NCBI GenBank assembly: GCA_963704995.1
Contig: CAVPIM010000010.1
Span: 62,001 to 126,000, forward strand
Length of the DNA stretch: 64,000 nucleotides
Reading direction: 5' to 3'
Origin: RYN-230 sp963704995
GTDB taxonomy: Bacteria; Actinomycetota; Actinomycetes; Streptosporangiales; Streptosporangiaceae
The notes under the pieces were generated by a model, which was not told the origin of the DNA, did no database searches, and saw nothing but the letters and a program-made list of their open reading frames with translations. Made by a program: the position numbers and the translations under genes. Shown in pieces: positions 1-8,470 of this stretch. Every line of letters begins with the position of its first letter. Position 1 is the stretch's first letter.

Positions 1-52
1 TCATGAAGGTGGCCAAGCCGACCGCCACCAATGCCCACCAGCGTCTGGACAC
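1..52 (-). CDS. MFS drug exporter, N-terminal fragment (window edge)
   Basis: Only the first 17 codons are in the window. They begin at a GTG (positions 52-50) preceded by a strong GGAGGAG ribosome site around 59-67, and read VSRRWWALVAVGLATFM. The RRWWAL...ATFM pattern is typical of the first transmembrane helix of EmrB/QacA-type (DHA2) drug exporters. The gene diverges from the TetR gene at 178, and the iteron operator lies between them, so it is probably the target of that repressor. The rest of the protein lies outside the window, so its substrate is unknown. Confidence 0.6.
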   Translation of the reverse strand, partial: MSRRWWALVAVGLATFM

Positions 53-78
53 GGGCCCTCTCCTCCTGGGACGACACT

Positions 79-164
79 CCTGTACGTTGATCCTGTACGA
101 CGATCACGTACGGCGTTCCTGTACGTCGTACATGTCGTGCTGACAGGATGACTTGTACGGCGTA
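79..164. promoter_or_regulatory. 13-bp tandem iterons (operator) between MFS and TetR genes
   Basis: Copies with consensus CCTGTACGNCGNT start at 79, 92, 105 and 118, in exact 13-bp phase, with a degenerate copy at 131 and another at 152. The fourth copy contains TGTACGTCGTACA (120-132), an inverted repeat of 6 bp around one base. The array covers the space between two divergent genes and the putative TetR promoter, as expected of an autoregulated operator. Binding by the adjacent TetR is inferred. Confidence 0.6.
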
Positions 165-169
165 TAGTT
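140..169 (+). promoter_or_regulatory. Putative leaderless promoter of the TetR gene
   Basis: CTGACA (140-145) and TATAGT (164-169), spaced 18 bp, match -35 and -10 boxes. Transcription would begin about 7 nt downstream, at the GTG/ATG start (175-178). No ribosome site precedes the start, consistent with a leaderless mRNA. The last iteron copy overlaps the -10 box. Confidence 0.5.
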
Positions 170-177
170 GTCAAGTG

Positions 178-900
178 ATGGCTACCAGACCTGCTCAAGA
201 CACGGCGCCAGCCTTGGCGGACCCGCACGGAGCGCCGGCGGACACGCAGCGGCCCCGGCTGAGTAAGGCCGCCGTGGTCGGGCGCGCCATCGCCCTGGCC
301 GACGCCGAGGGACTGGACGCGCTGACCATCCGGCGGCTGGCCCAGGAGCTAGGGGTCACCCCGATGGCGCTGTACTGGCACTTCCGGAACAAGGACGAGC
401 TCCTTAACGGGCTGTCGGACCAGTTCTGGAGCGAGATCGACACCGACGTGGATGATGCCGTGCCCTGGCCCGACCAGCTGCGTGCCCTGCTGGACTCGCT
501 GGTCCAGGTGCTCCGCAAGCATCCCAGCGCGTCCCAGCTGCTGGTGGCGGGGGAGAAGCAGAGCCCGGCCGCGCTGGAGGCCATCGAGGTCACCCTGGAA
601 GTGCTGAGCCGCGGCGGCTTCGATCCGCGGCACGCCAGCGCGGTCGCCCGCAACGGGCTGTGGACCGGGCTGATGCTGGCCATGAGCGAGCCCGGGTACG
701 GCCCGTCGCTGAGCGAGCCCGACCGGGCCGAGCAGCAACGGCGCAACCGGATCCGGCTGGCCATGCTGCCGCCGGACCGCTACCCCTGCCTGGTCGAGGC
801 GGCCGAGCCGATGACCGCCTGCGACGACCCGGACTTCCACTACCGGTTCGGTATCGACCTGTTCATCAGCGGTGTCCAGGCCATGGCGGATGAGCGCTAG
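178..900 (+). CDS. TetR-family repressor
   Basis: A 240-residue TetR protein. Residues about 28-78 form the N-terminal HTH with the TIRRLAQELGVTPMALYWHF core, followed by a long helical ligand-binding domain of the tetracycline-repressor C-terminal type. I chose ATG 178 because an upstream ATG at 148 lies inside the operator and before the -10 box; GTG 175 is an alternative. It diverges from an MFS exporter, so it probably represses that exporter and itself through the 13-bp iterons, with an exported small molecule as inducer. Ligand unknown. Confidence 0.85.
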   Translation: MATRPAQDTAPALADPHGAPADTQRPRLSKAAVVGRAIALADAEGLDALTIRRLAQELGVTPMALYWHFRNKDELLNGLSDQFWSEIDTDVDDAVPWPDQLRALLDSLVQVLRKHPSASQLLVAGEKQSPAALEAIEVTLEVLSRGGFDPRHASAVARNGLWTGLMLAMSEPGYGPSLSEPDRAEQQRRNRIRLAMLPPDRYPCLVEAAEPMTACDDPDFHYRFGIDLFISGVQAMADER

Positions 901-933
901 GCCCGATGCCCACGACCCGCAGGGATCACCCGC

Positions 934-1941
934 ATGTCACAGACGCGCGCAACTGAGGACGACCACCCCGCGGCGACCGGGCCGGGGCCTAGATTCGGCG
1001 GCGAGTCCTGCTGGGTCGATCTTGGCGGGCCGGTGCACTACCTCGACTATGGCGGCCCGGCGGGCGCTCCGGTCATCGTGGCCGTGCACGGCCTGGAGGG
1101 CTGCGCGGTCAACTGGTCGGCGCTCGCGCCGCTGCTGACCGACCGCTACCGGCTGCTCGCCCCCGACCTGGCCGGGCACGGCTTTACCCGCTCCGCCGGG
1201 CGGGGGGTCGACGTATCCGCCAACCGGCTGCTGCTGCACCGCTTCATCGAGGCGGTGGCGGGCTCGCCGGTGATCCTGATGGGCAACTCGATGGGCGGGA
1301 TGATCTCCCTCAGCGAGGCGGCCGCCGCGCCGGGCACGGTGGCCGGGCTCATCCTGCTCGACCCGGCGCTGCCGTTCATGCCCGTCCGGCCCGATCCCTC
1401 GGTGGTCGGGATGTTCCTGCTCCACATGATTCCCGGGGTGAGCCAGCGGGTGATCAGGCAGCGCCGCCAGTTCTCCCCGGACGAGCTCGTGGCCGGGATC
1501 CTGGCCACGGTCTGCGCCGACCCGTCCCGGATCAGCCCGGAGGTGGTGGAGCAGCACGTCGAGGTGGCGCGCAGGCGGTTCGGCTTCACGGAGGCGGACC
1601 GCGAATTCACGCTCGCGGCCCGCTCGGTCGTGTCCGCGGCGGGCTACGTCACCGGCCGCGCCTACCGGCGCGCGCTCGGCGCGGTCCGGTGCCCGGTCCT
1701 GGTCCTGCACGGCACGCTGGACCGGCTGATCCCGGTCGCCGCGGCCCGGATGGTGGCGCGCGCCCACCCGGCCTGGTCGCTCGTGGTCATGCCCGGCGTG
1801 GGCCATGTGCCGCAACTGGAAGCCCCGCAGGCCTGCGCGGCCGAGATCCGCGACTGGCTCGGCCCGGCGGGCCGCGGCGCCGCCTCGGCCGCCGCGCCCC
1901 AGGCCCCGGGCGACACCGCTCCGCCGGCACCGCGTGCCTAA
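934..1941 (+). CDS. Alpha/beta hydrolase
   Basis: A 335-residue alpha/beta-hydrolase fold protein. The oxyanion motif HGLEG, the nucleophile elbow GNSMGG (Ser about 119), an acidic residue in GTLDRL (Asp about 263) and the catalytic His in GVGHVPQ (about 291) are all in the expected order. There is no signal peptide, so it is cytoplasmic. The C-terminal 25 residues are Ala/Pro-rich. It follows the TetR gene by 33 bp on the same strand and may share its transcript. Substrate unknown; esterase, lipase or haloalkane-type activity cannot be separated from sequence alone. Confidence 0.82.
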   Translation: MSQTRATEDDHPAATGPGPRFGGESCWVDLGGPVHYLDYGGPAGAPVIVAVHGLEGCAVNWSALAPLLTDRYRLLAPDLAGHGFTRSAGRGVDVSANRLLLHRFIEAVAGSPVILMGNSMGGMISLSEAAAAPGTVAGLILLDPALPFMPVRPDPSVVGMFLLHMIPGVSQRVIRQRRQFSPDELVAGILATVCADPSRISPEVVEQHVEVARRRFGFTEADREFTLAARSVVSAAGYVTGRAYRRALGAVRCPVLVLHGTLDRLIPVAAARMVARAHPAWSLVVMPGVGHVPQLEAPQACAAEIRDWLGPAGRGAASAAAPQAPGDTAPPAPRA

Positions 1942-1993
1942 GCTTGTTCTTTGACCTGCCCGGCTGAAAAGGATCTGAGGTCGCCGGAGTGCG

Positions 1994-2503
1994 ATGAGCC
2001 AGGATGTACGGATGGCGAATGAGCAGGGCGCACGGGGCGCGTACGGGGCTGACGGCAGGCTACGCTCTGGGCGCGCCGAGCCCACGATGCTGTATCTCAT
2101 GAAGCAGGTTGAGCTCGCGGTGCGGTCGCATCTTGATGAGCTGCTGAAGCCTGCCGAGATCACTGCTTTGCAGTACACCGCGCTGACCGTTCTTGAGCGG
2201 CATCCCAATCTCACCTCGGCCCAGCTGGCCCGCAACTCGTTCGTCACCACGCAGACCATGGCCGACATGGTGACGGCACTCGAAGCCCGCCGCCTGATCG
2301 GGCGGCGCCGCGATCCGCTGGACCGGCGCCGGCTTGTGATAGGCCTCACCTCTGACGGGAGTGCGCTGATCCGCCGGTACCGAAGCAAGGTCAGGGAACT
2401 GGAACGGCAGATGCTATCCGGCCTCACCAGCCAGCAGGCTGAGGAACTACGCGGATATCTCTACGCGTGCCGCGTCGCGCTGTCCGACGGCCCCCCGCAC
2501 TGA
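1994..2503 (+). CDS. MarR-family regulator
   Basis: A 169-residue winged-helix protein. The block LTSAQLARNSFVTTQTMADM is the HTH, and the DPLDRRRLVIGLTSDG wing is diagnostic of MarR. The start is ATG 1994; ATG 2012 is also possible, and the first 30 residues look dispensable. A short perfect inverted repeat lies just downstream (2566-2580), in front of the next gene, which suggests control of the secreted hydrolase at 2650. Possible inducers are phenolic or other small aromatic compounds, as usual in this family; nothing in the sequence specifies one. Confidence 0.85.
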   Translation: MSQDVRMANEQGARGAYGADGRLRSGRAEPTMLYLMKQVELAVRSHLDELLKPAEITALQYTALTVLERHPNLTSAQLARNSFVTTQTMADMVTALEARRLIGRRRDPLDRRRLVIGLTSDGSALIRRYRSKVRELERQMLSGLTSQQAEELRGYLYACRVALSDGPPH

Positions 2504-2565
2504 CAGGAAGCACCGGCGCCTGCCGCTGGGTGCCCAAGCGCTCATCATGACGCGATTGTACGGTC

Positions 2566-2580
2566 TCCTGTTAGACAGGA
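2566..2580. promoter_or_regulatory. Inverted-repeat operator candidate
   Basis: TCCTGT-TAG-ACAGGA is a perfect 6-3-6 palindrome about 70 bp before the secreted hydrolase gene and 63 bp after the MarR gene. A TGTACG element (2558-2563) and a CCTGTACA element (2583-2590) flank it, resembling the iterons at 79-164. Binding by the MarR protein is plausible but not shown. Confidence 0.45.
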
Positions 2581-2649
2581 AACCTGTACATCTCCGGTCT
2601 GGCGTGACACGCTGGCTCATCGGATATTCCTCACTGGAGAGGATCTCGG

Positions 2650-4011
2650 ATGAACGCAGGACGCCTGATCCGCCTGGTCACCGCAGGGACCGCAGTTACC
2701 CTCGCCTTAACCTCCGCTGGGCCAGCCGCGGCGGGAGCCGCGAGCGCGGCGAGTACCCACTACACGGGGACGCTCGCCGACGCCGCGACCTGGGTCGCAG
2801 ATGTGCCCGCGTCGTGGAACGGGACGATCATCTTGTATAGCCACGGGTTCGGCCCGCTGACCGCGCAGGACGCCCCCGACGCCACGACGCAGTCCGATCT
2901 GCTCAGCCTGGGATACGCACTGGTCGGTTCGTCTTACTCAGGCCCGTCCTGGTGGGCGCTCGCGTCGGCGGTCCGGGATCAGTTCGCCTCGCTCGCGGCC
3001 GTGGAGAAGCTCACCGGCCGGCCGCGCCGGACGATTGCCTGGGGCGAGTCGATGGGCGGCCTGGTCAGCGCCGAAGAGACCCAGGATGCCAAGGGCTGGA
3101 TCGACGGAACCCTGACCACCTGCGGGCTGGTCGCCGGCGCGCTGAGCCTCAACAACTACCAGCTCGACGGAGAATATGCGCTCAACGAACTACTCGCGCC
3201 CGGTCAGCAGATCCAGCTTGTCCGGTACACGACAGCCGGCCAGGCCAGCGCGGCGGCCGCGGCCCTGGCGACTGTGGCGGGGGACGCCCAGTCCTCCGCT
3301 CAAGGCCGCGCACGGGTAGCGCTCGCCGCTGCGCTCCTCAACGAGCCGACCTGGTTCAGTGGTGCCGCGCCACCGGCGCCGGGCGATTACGCGGCGCAGG
3401 AGCAGCAGCAGGACGCCGAGCTGAGCAATTTCGTCCTGCCGTTCATTGTCTCCGCGCGTTACCAGATCGAGCTCGCCGCCGGTGGGAACAGCTCTTTCAC
3501 CAAGGGTGTCGACTACGCCCGGGAACTGCGGCGGAGCAGCTTCCTGCCCGAGGTGAGAGCTCTCTACCGGACCGCCGGGCTCAACCTGGACGCCGACCTC
3601 ACGACGCTGACTCGCAACGCGAGCATCACCGCCGACCCGGGAGCGATCGCGACCCTCGCCCGCACCTCGATGGTCTCCGGTCGCCTGTCGGTTCCCGAGC
3701 TGGACATCCACACGATCGATGACCAGCTTGTCCCCGTCGAGCAGGAGAACTGGTACCGGCAGCGCGTGACCCGGGCAGGCTCATCGCCTCTCTTCCGGCA
3801 AGCCTTTGTTGACACGACCGGGCATTGCAACTTCCAGCCGGCCGGCTACGTCGCGGCCTTGCGCGCATTGGAGCACCGTCTGGACACCGGCCGCTGGGGT
3901 GACGTGGTGCAGCCTGATGCCCTGAACACCGCCGCGTCCGCGACCGGCCTTGGCGCATTTGCCCCCTATATCCCGTTCAATCCGCCAGAGCTCGTGAACG
4001 CCCGCAGCTGA
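2650..4011 (+). CDS. Secreted alpha/beta hydrolase
   Basis: A 453-residue exported hydrolase. The N-terminus MNAGRLIRLV... with an Ala-rich hydrophobic core ending near residue 30 is a Sec-type signal peptide. The nucleophile is in GESMGG (Ser about 134) and the His in DTTGHCNF (about 392), with an acidic residue in the HTIDDQLVP segment, a layout seen in large secreted alpha/beta hydrolases. The start ATG follows a GGAGAGGAT ribosome site. It is monocistronic, with a hairpin 14 bp after the stop. It probably degrades an extracellular ester or oligomer; the substrate is not determinable. Confidence 0.78.
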   Translation: MNAGRLIRLVTAGTAVTLALTSAGPAAAGAASAASTHYTGTLADAATWVADVPASWNGTIILYSHGFGPLTAQDAPDATTQSDLLSLGYALVGSSYSGPSWWALASAVRDQFASLAAVEKLTGRPRRTIAWGESMGGLVSAEETQDAKGWIDGTLTTCGLVAGALSLNNYQLDGEYALNELLAPGQQIQLVRYTTAGQASAAAAALATVAGDAQSSAQGRARVALAAALLNEPTWFSGAAPPAPGDYAAQEQQQDAELSNFVLPFIVSARYQIELAAGGNSSFTKGVDYARELRRSSFLPEVRALYRTAGLNLDADLTTLTRNASITADPGAIATLARTSMVSGRLSVPELDIHTIDDQLVPVEQENWYRQRVTRAGSSPLFRQAFVDTTGHCNFQPAGYVAALRALEHRLDTGRWGDVVQPDALNTAASATGLGAFAPYIPFNPPELVNARS

Positions 4012-4024
4012 CCTCGCCGGTGCT

Positions 4025-4061
4025 GCGGCGGCTCCCGCGCCACCCGGGCGGGAGCTGCCGC
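4025..4061 (+). terminator. Stem-loop after secreted hydrolase
   Basis: A 14-bp stem (4025-4038 with 4048-4061, one G-U pair) and a 9-nt loop begin 14 bp after the stop codon. There is no T tract, as is common for actinobacterial terminators. A second hairpin (9-bp perfect arms, 4098-4106 and 4128-4136) follows. Confidence 0.6.
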
Positions 4062-4210
4062 GGGCGATAGCGCCGCTCCGCGGCACTGCGTGCCTAAGGT
4101 CCCGGCCATGAAGGGACGACGCCCGTAGCCGGGACCGCCCGGCCGTCGCAGGCTGGAATCAGCGGGCCAGGCTCACCCGGGCCGCGGCGTAGTTCCCGCC
4201 GGTAACCGCG

Positions 4211-4278
4211 TCCGTGCCACGGGCGCTGGTCCTGGACGGGTGGCTGCTCCCCGGGCCAGCCTGTGCCCGTGGCACGGA
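4211..4278. promoter_or_regulatory. Long inverted repeat upstream of acyl-CoA ligase
   Basis: Two perfectly complementary 14-base arms lie at 4211-4224 and 4265-4278 (TCCGTGCCACGGGC and its complement). CTGG/CCAG just inside the arms can extend the stem. The element lies 80 bp before the ligase start codon, so it could be in the 5' untranslated RNA or act as an operator. An ORF starting at 4214 reads through it, but its N-terminal residues do not match the ligase family. Confidence 0.5.
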
Positions 4279-4357
4279 TGGCCCGCCGTGCCGGCCCGCA
4301 GGCCGGCCGGCGCGCACGTCCACGCCAGGGACGCGCGGCACGGGGAGGAGCAGGGCC

Positions 4358-5961
4358 ATGAACTTCAATCTCGCGGTGATCCTCCAGGAGACGGCGCGTG
4401 CCACGCCGGACAGGCCCGCCGCCGTGTACGCAGGCGGCCAGCTCAGCTACGCGGACCTGGACGCCTCGTCGTCCCGGCTGGCGGCCGGGCTGGAGGCGGC
4501 CGGGATCAGGCCCGGGGACCTCGTCGGACTGCAACTGCCCAACATCCCCCAGTTCCTGATCGCCTACTTCGGGATCCTGAAGGCCGGGGCGGTGGTGGTG
4601 CCGCTGAACGTGATGCTCAAGCCCCCCGAGATCGCTTTCCAGCTCCGTGATTCGGGGGCGGCGCTGCTGATCACCTGGGCGGGCATCCTGGGCGACGCGG
4701 TCAAGGGCGCCGCGGCCGCCGGGGTCAGCACGGTCTACGCCGTCGGGCACCAGGCCCCGCCCCCGCGTCCCGCGGAACCGGTCAGCGGGCCGCCAGTCAG
4801 CGTGCTCCCCTTCGAGCAGGTGCTGGCCGAGCCCGCGGACGGGTACCCGCTGGCCCCGCGGGCGATGACCGACACCGCGGTCGTCGTCTACACCTCAGGC
4901 ACCACCGGCCGCCCCAAGGGCGCCATGCTCACGCACATCCAGCTCTACATGAACGCCGACATTCCCGGGCGCCTGTTCGGCGTGCGGCCCGACGACGTCG
5001 TCATCACCGCGCTGCCGCTGTTTCACGTGTTCGGCCTGTCCAGCATCCTGAACGTCTGCGTGCGGTTCGGCTGCACCATGTCGCTGATCCCCCGGTTCGA
5101 CCCGGCCGCGGTGCTCACCGCGATCCAGCGTGACCGGGCCACCATCTACGAGGGTGTGCCCACCATGTTCATCGCCCTGCTGGAACACCCGGACCTGGAT
5201 CGCTACGACGTGTCCTCGCTCCGGGTGGCGATCTCAGGCGGTGCGTCCATCCCCGCCCCCGTGCTGGACGCCTTCGAGCGGCGCTTCGGGGTGCTGATCC
5301 TCGAGGGTTACGGCATGACGGAGACGGCCTCCACCACCACGTTCAACCTCAGCGAGACCGAGCGCCGCGTCTACAGCGTCGGCAAGCCCATCTGGGGCAC
5401 CCAGACGCAGGTCTGGGACGGCGAGGGCCTGCCCTCCCGCCCGGCCAGGACCACGTCGGCGAGGTGGTCACCCGCGGGCTGCACGTGATGAAGGGCTACC
5501 TGAACGCCCCGGAGGCCACCGCCCGCGCGTTCACCGGGGGATGGCTGCACACCGGCGACCTGGGCTACTTCGACGAGGACGGTTTCCTGTTCATCGTCGG
5601 CCGCCAGAAGGAACTCATCATCCGCGGCGGCTACAACGTGTACCCGCGCGAGATCGAGGATGTGCTGCACGCGCACCCGGCGGTGGCCGAGGCGGCCGTG
5701 ATCGGGGTCCCGCACGAGCGGCTCGGCGAAGAGGTGATGGCCGTGATTATCCTCCGGGAAGGGGCCACCGTGACCGAGGCCGGGCTGCACGCCTACTGCC
5801 GGGAGCGGATGGCCGCGTACAAGTACCCGCGCCGGTTCGAGTTCCGTGCCCAGCTGCCCAAGAACTCCCTCGGCAAGGTCCTGAAGGACCAGCTCATCCC
5901 GCGGGAGGAGCAGGGGGCCATGGCCGGGCACGGCGGGAAGGACGAATCATGGAACGCATGA
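4358..5961 (+). CDS. AMP-forming acyl-CoA ligase (FadD-like), frameshifted here
   Basis: The gene activates a fatty or aromatic acid as acyl-AMP and then acyl-CoA. ATG 4358 has a GGGGAGGAG ribosome site. The first frame (to 5488) carries the P-loop YTSGTTGRPKG and the YGMTE motif. The second frame (from about 5440) carries TGDLGYFDEDG, the hinge RGGYNVYPREIED and the catalytic-Lys region NSLGKVLKDQL. One base appears to be missing near 5430-5440, in a C-rich run: restoring it joins the two as LPPGQDHVGEVVTRG. The first frame stops at TGA 5486-5488, which overlaps ATG 5488 of the second frame, so re-initiation into a separate C-terminal domain is conceivable. The gene overlaps the acyltransferase gene, which points to co-expression. 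Repaired length is about 535 residues, near FadD13. Confidence 0.82.
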
Positions 5962-7313
5962 GCACCCTCGACGCGGGGTTCTTCTACGTCGAGCACGACA
6001 ACGTCCCGATGCACCTCGGCTCGCTGGCCCTGTTCGACGGCCCCGCGCCCAGCGCCGAGGAGCTGACCCGGCTGTTCGCGGCGAAACTCCCGCTGGTCCC
6101 GCGGTACCGCCAGGTGGTCCGGACCATGCCGCTGGAGATCCTGCGCCCGATGTGGGTCGACGACGAGCATTTCGAGATCAGCCATCACGTGCGGCGCGCC
6201 ACGGTCCCCGCCCCGGGCGGGAAACGGCAGCTCCGCAAGCTGGCGGCCGGGATCTTCGCGGCCCCGCTGGACCGGTCCCGGCCGCTGTGGGAAGGGTGGC
6301 TGCTGGACGGCCTGAAGGGCGGCCGGTGGGCGATCTTGTCCAAGGTGCACCACTGCATGGTGGACGGCATCGGCGGCAACGACCTGATGACCGCGGTCTT
6401 CGATCTCGCCCCTGATGCGCAGTGCCCGCCGCCTGCCCCATGGGTGCCGGAGCCTGAGCCGGCCATGCTGGACCTGATGACGGCCGGCCTGCGGGCGGCG
6501 GCCGCCGGGTCGGCGCGCCAGCTAGCCGGGTTGTCCGCGCTGCTCCGCCAGCCGATGCCGCCCACGGAGGAGATCCTGGCCTACTCCCGTGGCCTGGCCG
6601 CCAGCGCGCGCCGCCTCGCGGTGCCGTCGGCCGCCTCGCTGAACGGCCCGATCGGCCCGGGCCGCCGGTGGGCGTGGGCCGCCGCACCCCTGGCCGAGGT
6701 GAAGGAGATCCGCTCCGCGCACGGTGGCACGGTCAACGACGTGCTGCTCGCCGCGATCACCAGCGGCTTCCGCGACCTGCTGGAAGCACGCGGGGAACTG
6801 GCTGACGGGCTGGTCGTGCGGTCCCTCGTGCCGGTCTCGATCCGCCGCCAGGACGAGCAGGGCATGATCACCAACCGGCTGTCCGCGGTGCTCGCCAACC
6901 TGCCCGCCGGGGAGCCTGACCCGCTGCGGCGGCTCGAGCTGATCCGGGGGCAGATGGACGAGCTGAAGAGCACCTCGCAGGCCGCCGGCGCGGAGGTACT
7001 GACCGGGATGCTGGGCTTCGCGGCCCCCACGCTGCTCGCCCTCGGCTCACACGCCGCCTTCCAGCTTCCGCAGCCCCTGGTCCAGACCGTCACCACCAAC
7101 GTCCCGGGGCCGCGGCTGCCGCTGTTCCTGCTCGGCCGCAGGCTGGACCGGATATACCCGTACGTGCCGATCGGCAACAACGTGCGGATCTCGGTCGCGA
7201 TCCTTTCCTACCTGGAACGGTTCTCGTTCGGCATAACCGCCGACCGCGACGCCGTGCCTGACCTGGCCGTGCTGGCCAAGGGCATCCGCCGCGGCCTGGC
7301 CGAGCTGGGATAG
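5949..7313 (+). CDS. Wax ester synthase/diacylglycerol acyltransferase (WS/DGAT)
   Basis: A 454-residue acyltransferase that moves an acyl group from acyl-CoA to an alcohol or diacylglycerol, forming storage lipid at the membrane. The catalytic HHxxxDG motif is present as HHCMVDG (His134, His135, Asp139). The N-terminal STLDAGFFYVE and the later NVPGP motif (TTNVPGPRLPLF) are also family signatures. ATG 5949 overlaps the end of the ligase gene, and ATG 5958 is an alternative start. Direct coupling to the acyl-CoA ligase suggests that the ligase supplies its substrate. No membrane helix is predicted, as is usual for the family. Confidence 0.9.
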   Translation: MERMSTLDAGFFYVEHDNVPMHLGSLALFDGPAPSAEELTRLFAAKLPLVPRYRQVVRTMPLEILRPMWVDDEHFEISHHVRRATVPAPGGKRQLRKLAAGIFAAPLDRSRPLWEGWLLDGLKGGRWAILSKVHHCMVDGIGGNDLMTAVFDLAPDAQCPPPAPWVPEPEPAMLDLMTAGLRAAAAGSARQLAGLSALLRQPMPPTEEILAYSRGLAASARRLAVPSAASLNGPIGPGRRWAWAAAPLAEVKEIRSAHGGTVNDVLLAAITSGFRDLLEARGELADGLVVRSLVPVSIRRQDEQGMITNRLSAVLANLPAGEPDPLRRLELIRGQMDELKSTSQAAGAEVLTGMLGFAAPTLLALGSHAAFQLPQPLVQTVTTNVPGPRLPLFLLGRRLDRIYPYVPIGNNVRISVAILSYLERFSFGITADRDAVPDLAVLAKGIRRGLAELG

Positions 7314-7420
7314 CTGCTGGTCAAAGCGGGTATACCTCAGATTTACCCAGCGGTAACAGGCTTGGCTCCCCGGGGCGCTGTCCCGGGCGGCAAGGCCAGG
7401 GGCTGGGCCAGGAGGTGACC

Positions 7421-8470
7421 ATGGCTGCGCCACGGGTGCCGGGGGGCACCTGCCAGCAGACCGGGAGGGCCCAGCCCGGCCGGGGGCGGTCCGGGAAGCG
7501 GACGGGCCTGGTGCTCGGGGCGGGCGGGGTGGTAGGGGCGGCCTGGATGACCGGGACCCTGCACGCGGTGCAGGAACGCCTGCCCGAACCGCTCGGCGAC
7601 CTCGACATGATCGTCGGCACCAGCGCGGGCAGCGTGCTCGCGGCCGCGCTGCGCTGCGGCGTCACCCTGGACGAGATGACGGCCATGCAGCGCGGCGACC
7701 CGGTGGGTGACCTGCGCGACGCGGGCGTGCGCGACCTGGACGAGGGGCCGCTGCCGCCCCGGCCGCACCTGCGGGCGGGCTCGCCCCGGCTGATGCTCAC
7801 CACCCTGCTCGCCCCGCACACCATCCACCCCTCGGTCGGGGCCAGCGCCTGGCTGCCCCGCGGCCGGGGGCGCCACGAGGCCCTGCGCGCCACCGTCACG
7901 GCCCTCAGCGCGCTGCCGGCCCGGCACACCGCGGACTGGTCTGCGCTGTCCTGGGCGGACGGCCGGACCTGGATCGTCGCCGTGGACTACGCCACCGGCC
8001 GCCGGGTGATGTTCGGCCGGGCGGGTGCCCCGCGGGTGCCCCTCGCCGACGCCGTGGTCGCGTCCTGCTCCATCCCGGGCTGGTACGAGCCCGCCGTCAT
8101 CGACGGCCGCCGCTACGTGGACGGCGGCGTGCGCTCGTCCACCTCGCTGCGGTCGCTGGCCCAGGCCGGCCTGGACGAGATCTACGTGCTCGCCCCGATG
8201 GCCAGCGTCGTCCCCGGCCGGCCGGGCCGGACCACCGAGCGACTGGAGCGCCGGGTGCGGCGGCTGGTCACCCGCACGCTGCTGCGCGAGGCCGAGGCGC
8301 TGCGGGCCGGCGGCACCCGGGTCACCGTGCTCACCCCCGGCCCCGAGGACCTGGCCGCGATGGGCTTCAACCTCATGGACCCCCGCCGGCGGCGGCCGGT
8401 GCTGGACCTCTCACTGCACACCGCGCCCGCCGCGTTCGCTGCCGCCGCGGCCCGTCCGCAGGTGGCCTGA
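7421..8470 (+). CDS. Patatin-like phospholipase
   Basis: A 349-residue patatin-fold lipid acyl hydrolase. It shows the glycine-rich oxyanion loop GLVLGAGGVVGAAW, the nucleophile elbow GTSAGS and the DGG motif (VDGGVRSSTS) of the Ser-Asp dyad. ATG 7421 is preceded at 5 bp by GGAGGTGA; a GTG at 7415 lies inside that site. There is no signal peptide. It follows the WS/DGAT gene after about 107 bp containing a GGTATACC palindrome (7328-7335). Its role is probably turnover of membrane or storage lipid. Its 3' end overlaps the convergent hydrolase gene by 60 bp. Confidence 0.86.
   Translation: MAAPRVPGGTCQQTGRAQPGRGRSGKRTGLVLGAGGVVGAAWMTGTLHAVQERLPEPLGDLDMIVGTSAGSVLAAALRCGVTLDEMTAMQRGDPVGDLRDAGVRDLDEGPLPPRPHLRAGSPRLMLTTLLAPHTIHPSVGASAWLPRGRGRHEALRATVTALSALPARHTADWSALSWADGRTWIVAVDYATGRRVMFGRAGAPRVPLADAVVASCSIPGWYEPAVIDGRRYVDGGVRSSTSLRSLAQAGLDEIYVLAPMASVVPGRPGRTTERLERRVRRLVTRTLLREAEALRAGGTRVTVLTPGPEDLAAMGFNLMDPRRRRPVLDLSLHTAPAAFAAAAARPQVA

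Noticed and set aside
937..2427. Long minus-strand ORF (496 codons) across the hydrolase and MarR genes
   Set aside because: An antisense shadow of two well-supported genes, with Arg/Gly/Pro-rich sequence; the same applies to many other long antisense frames in the window.
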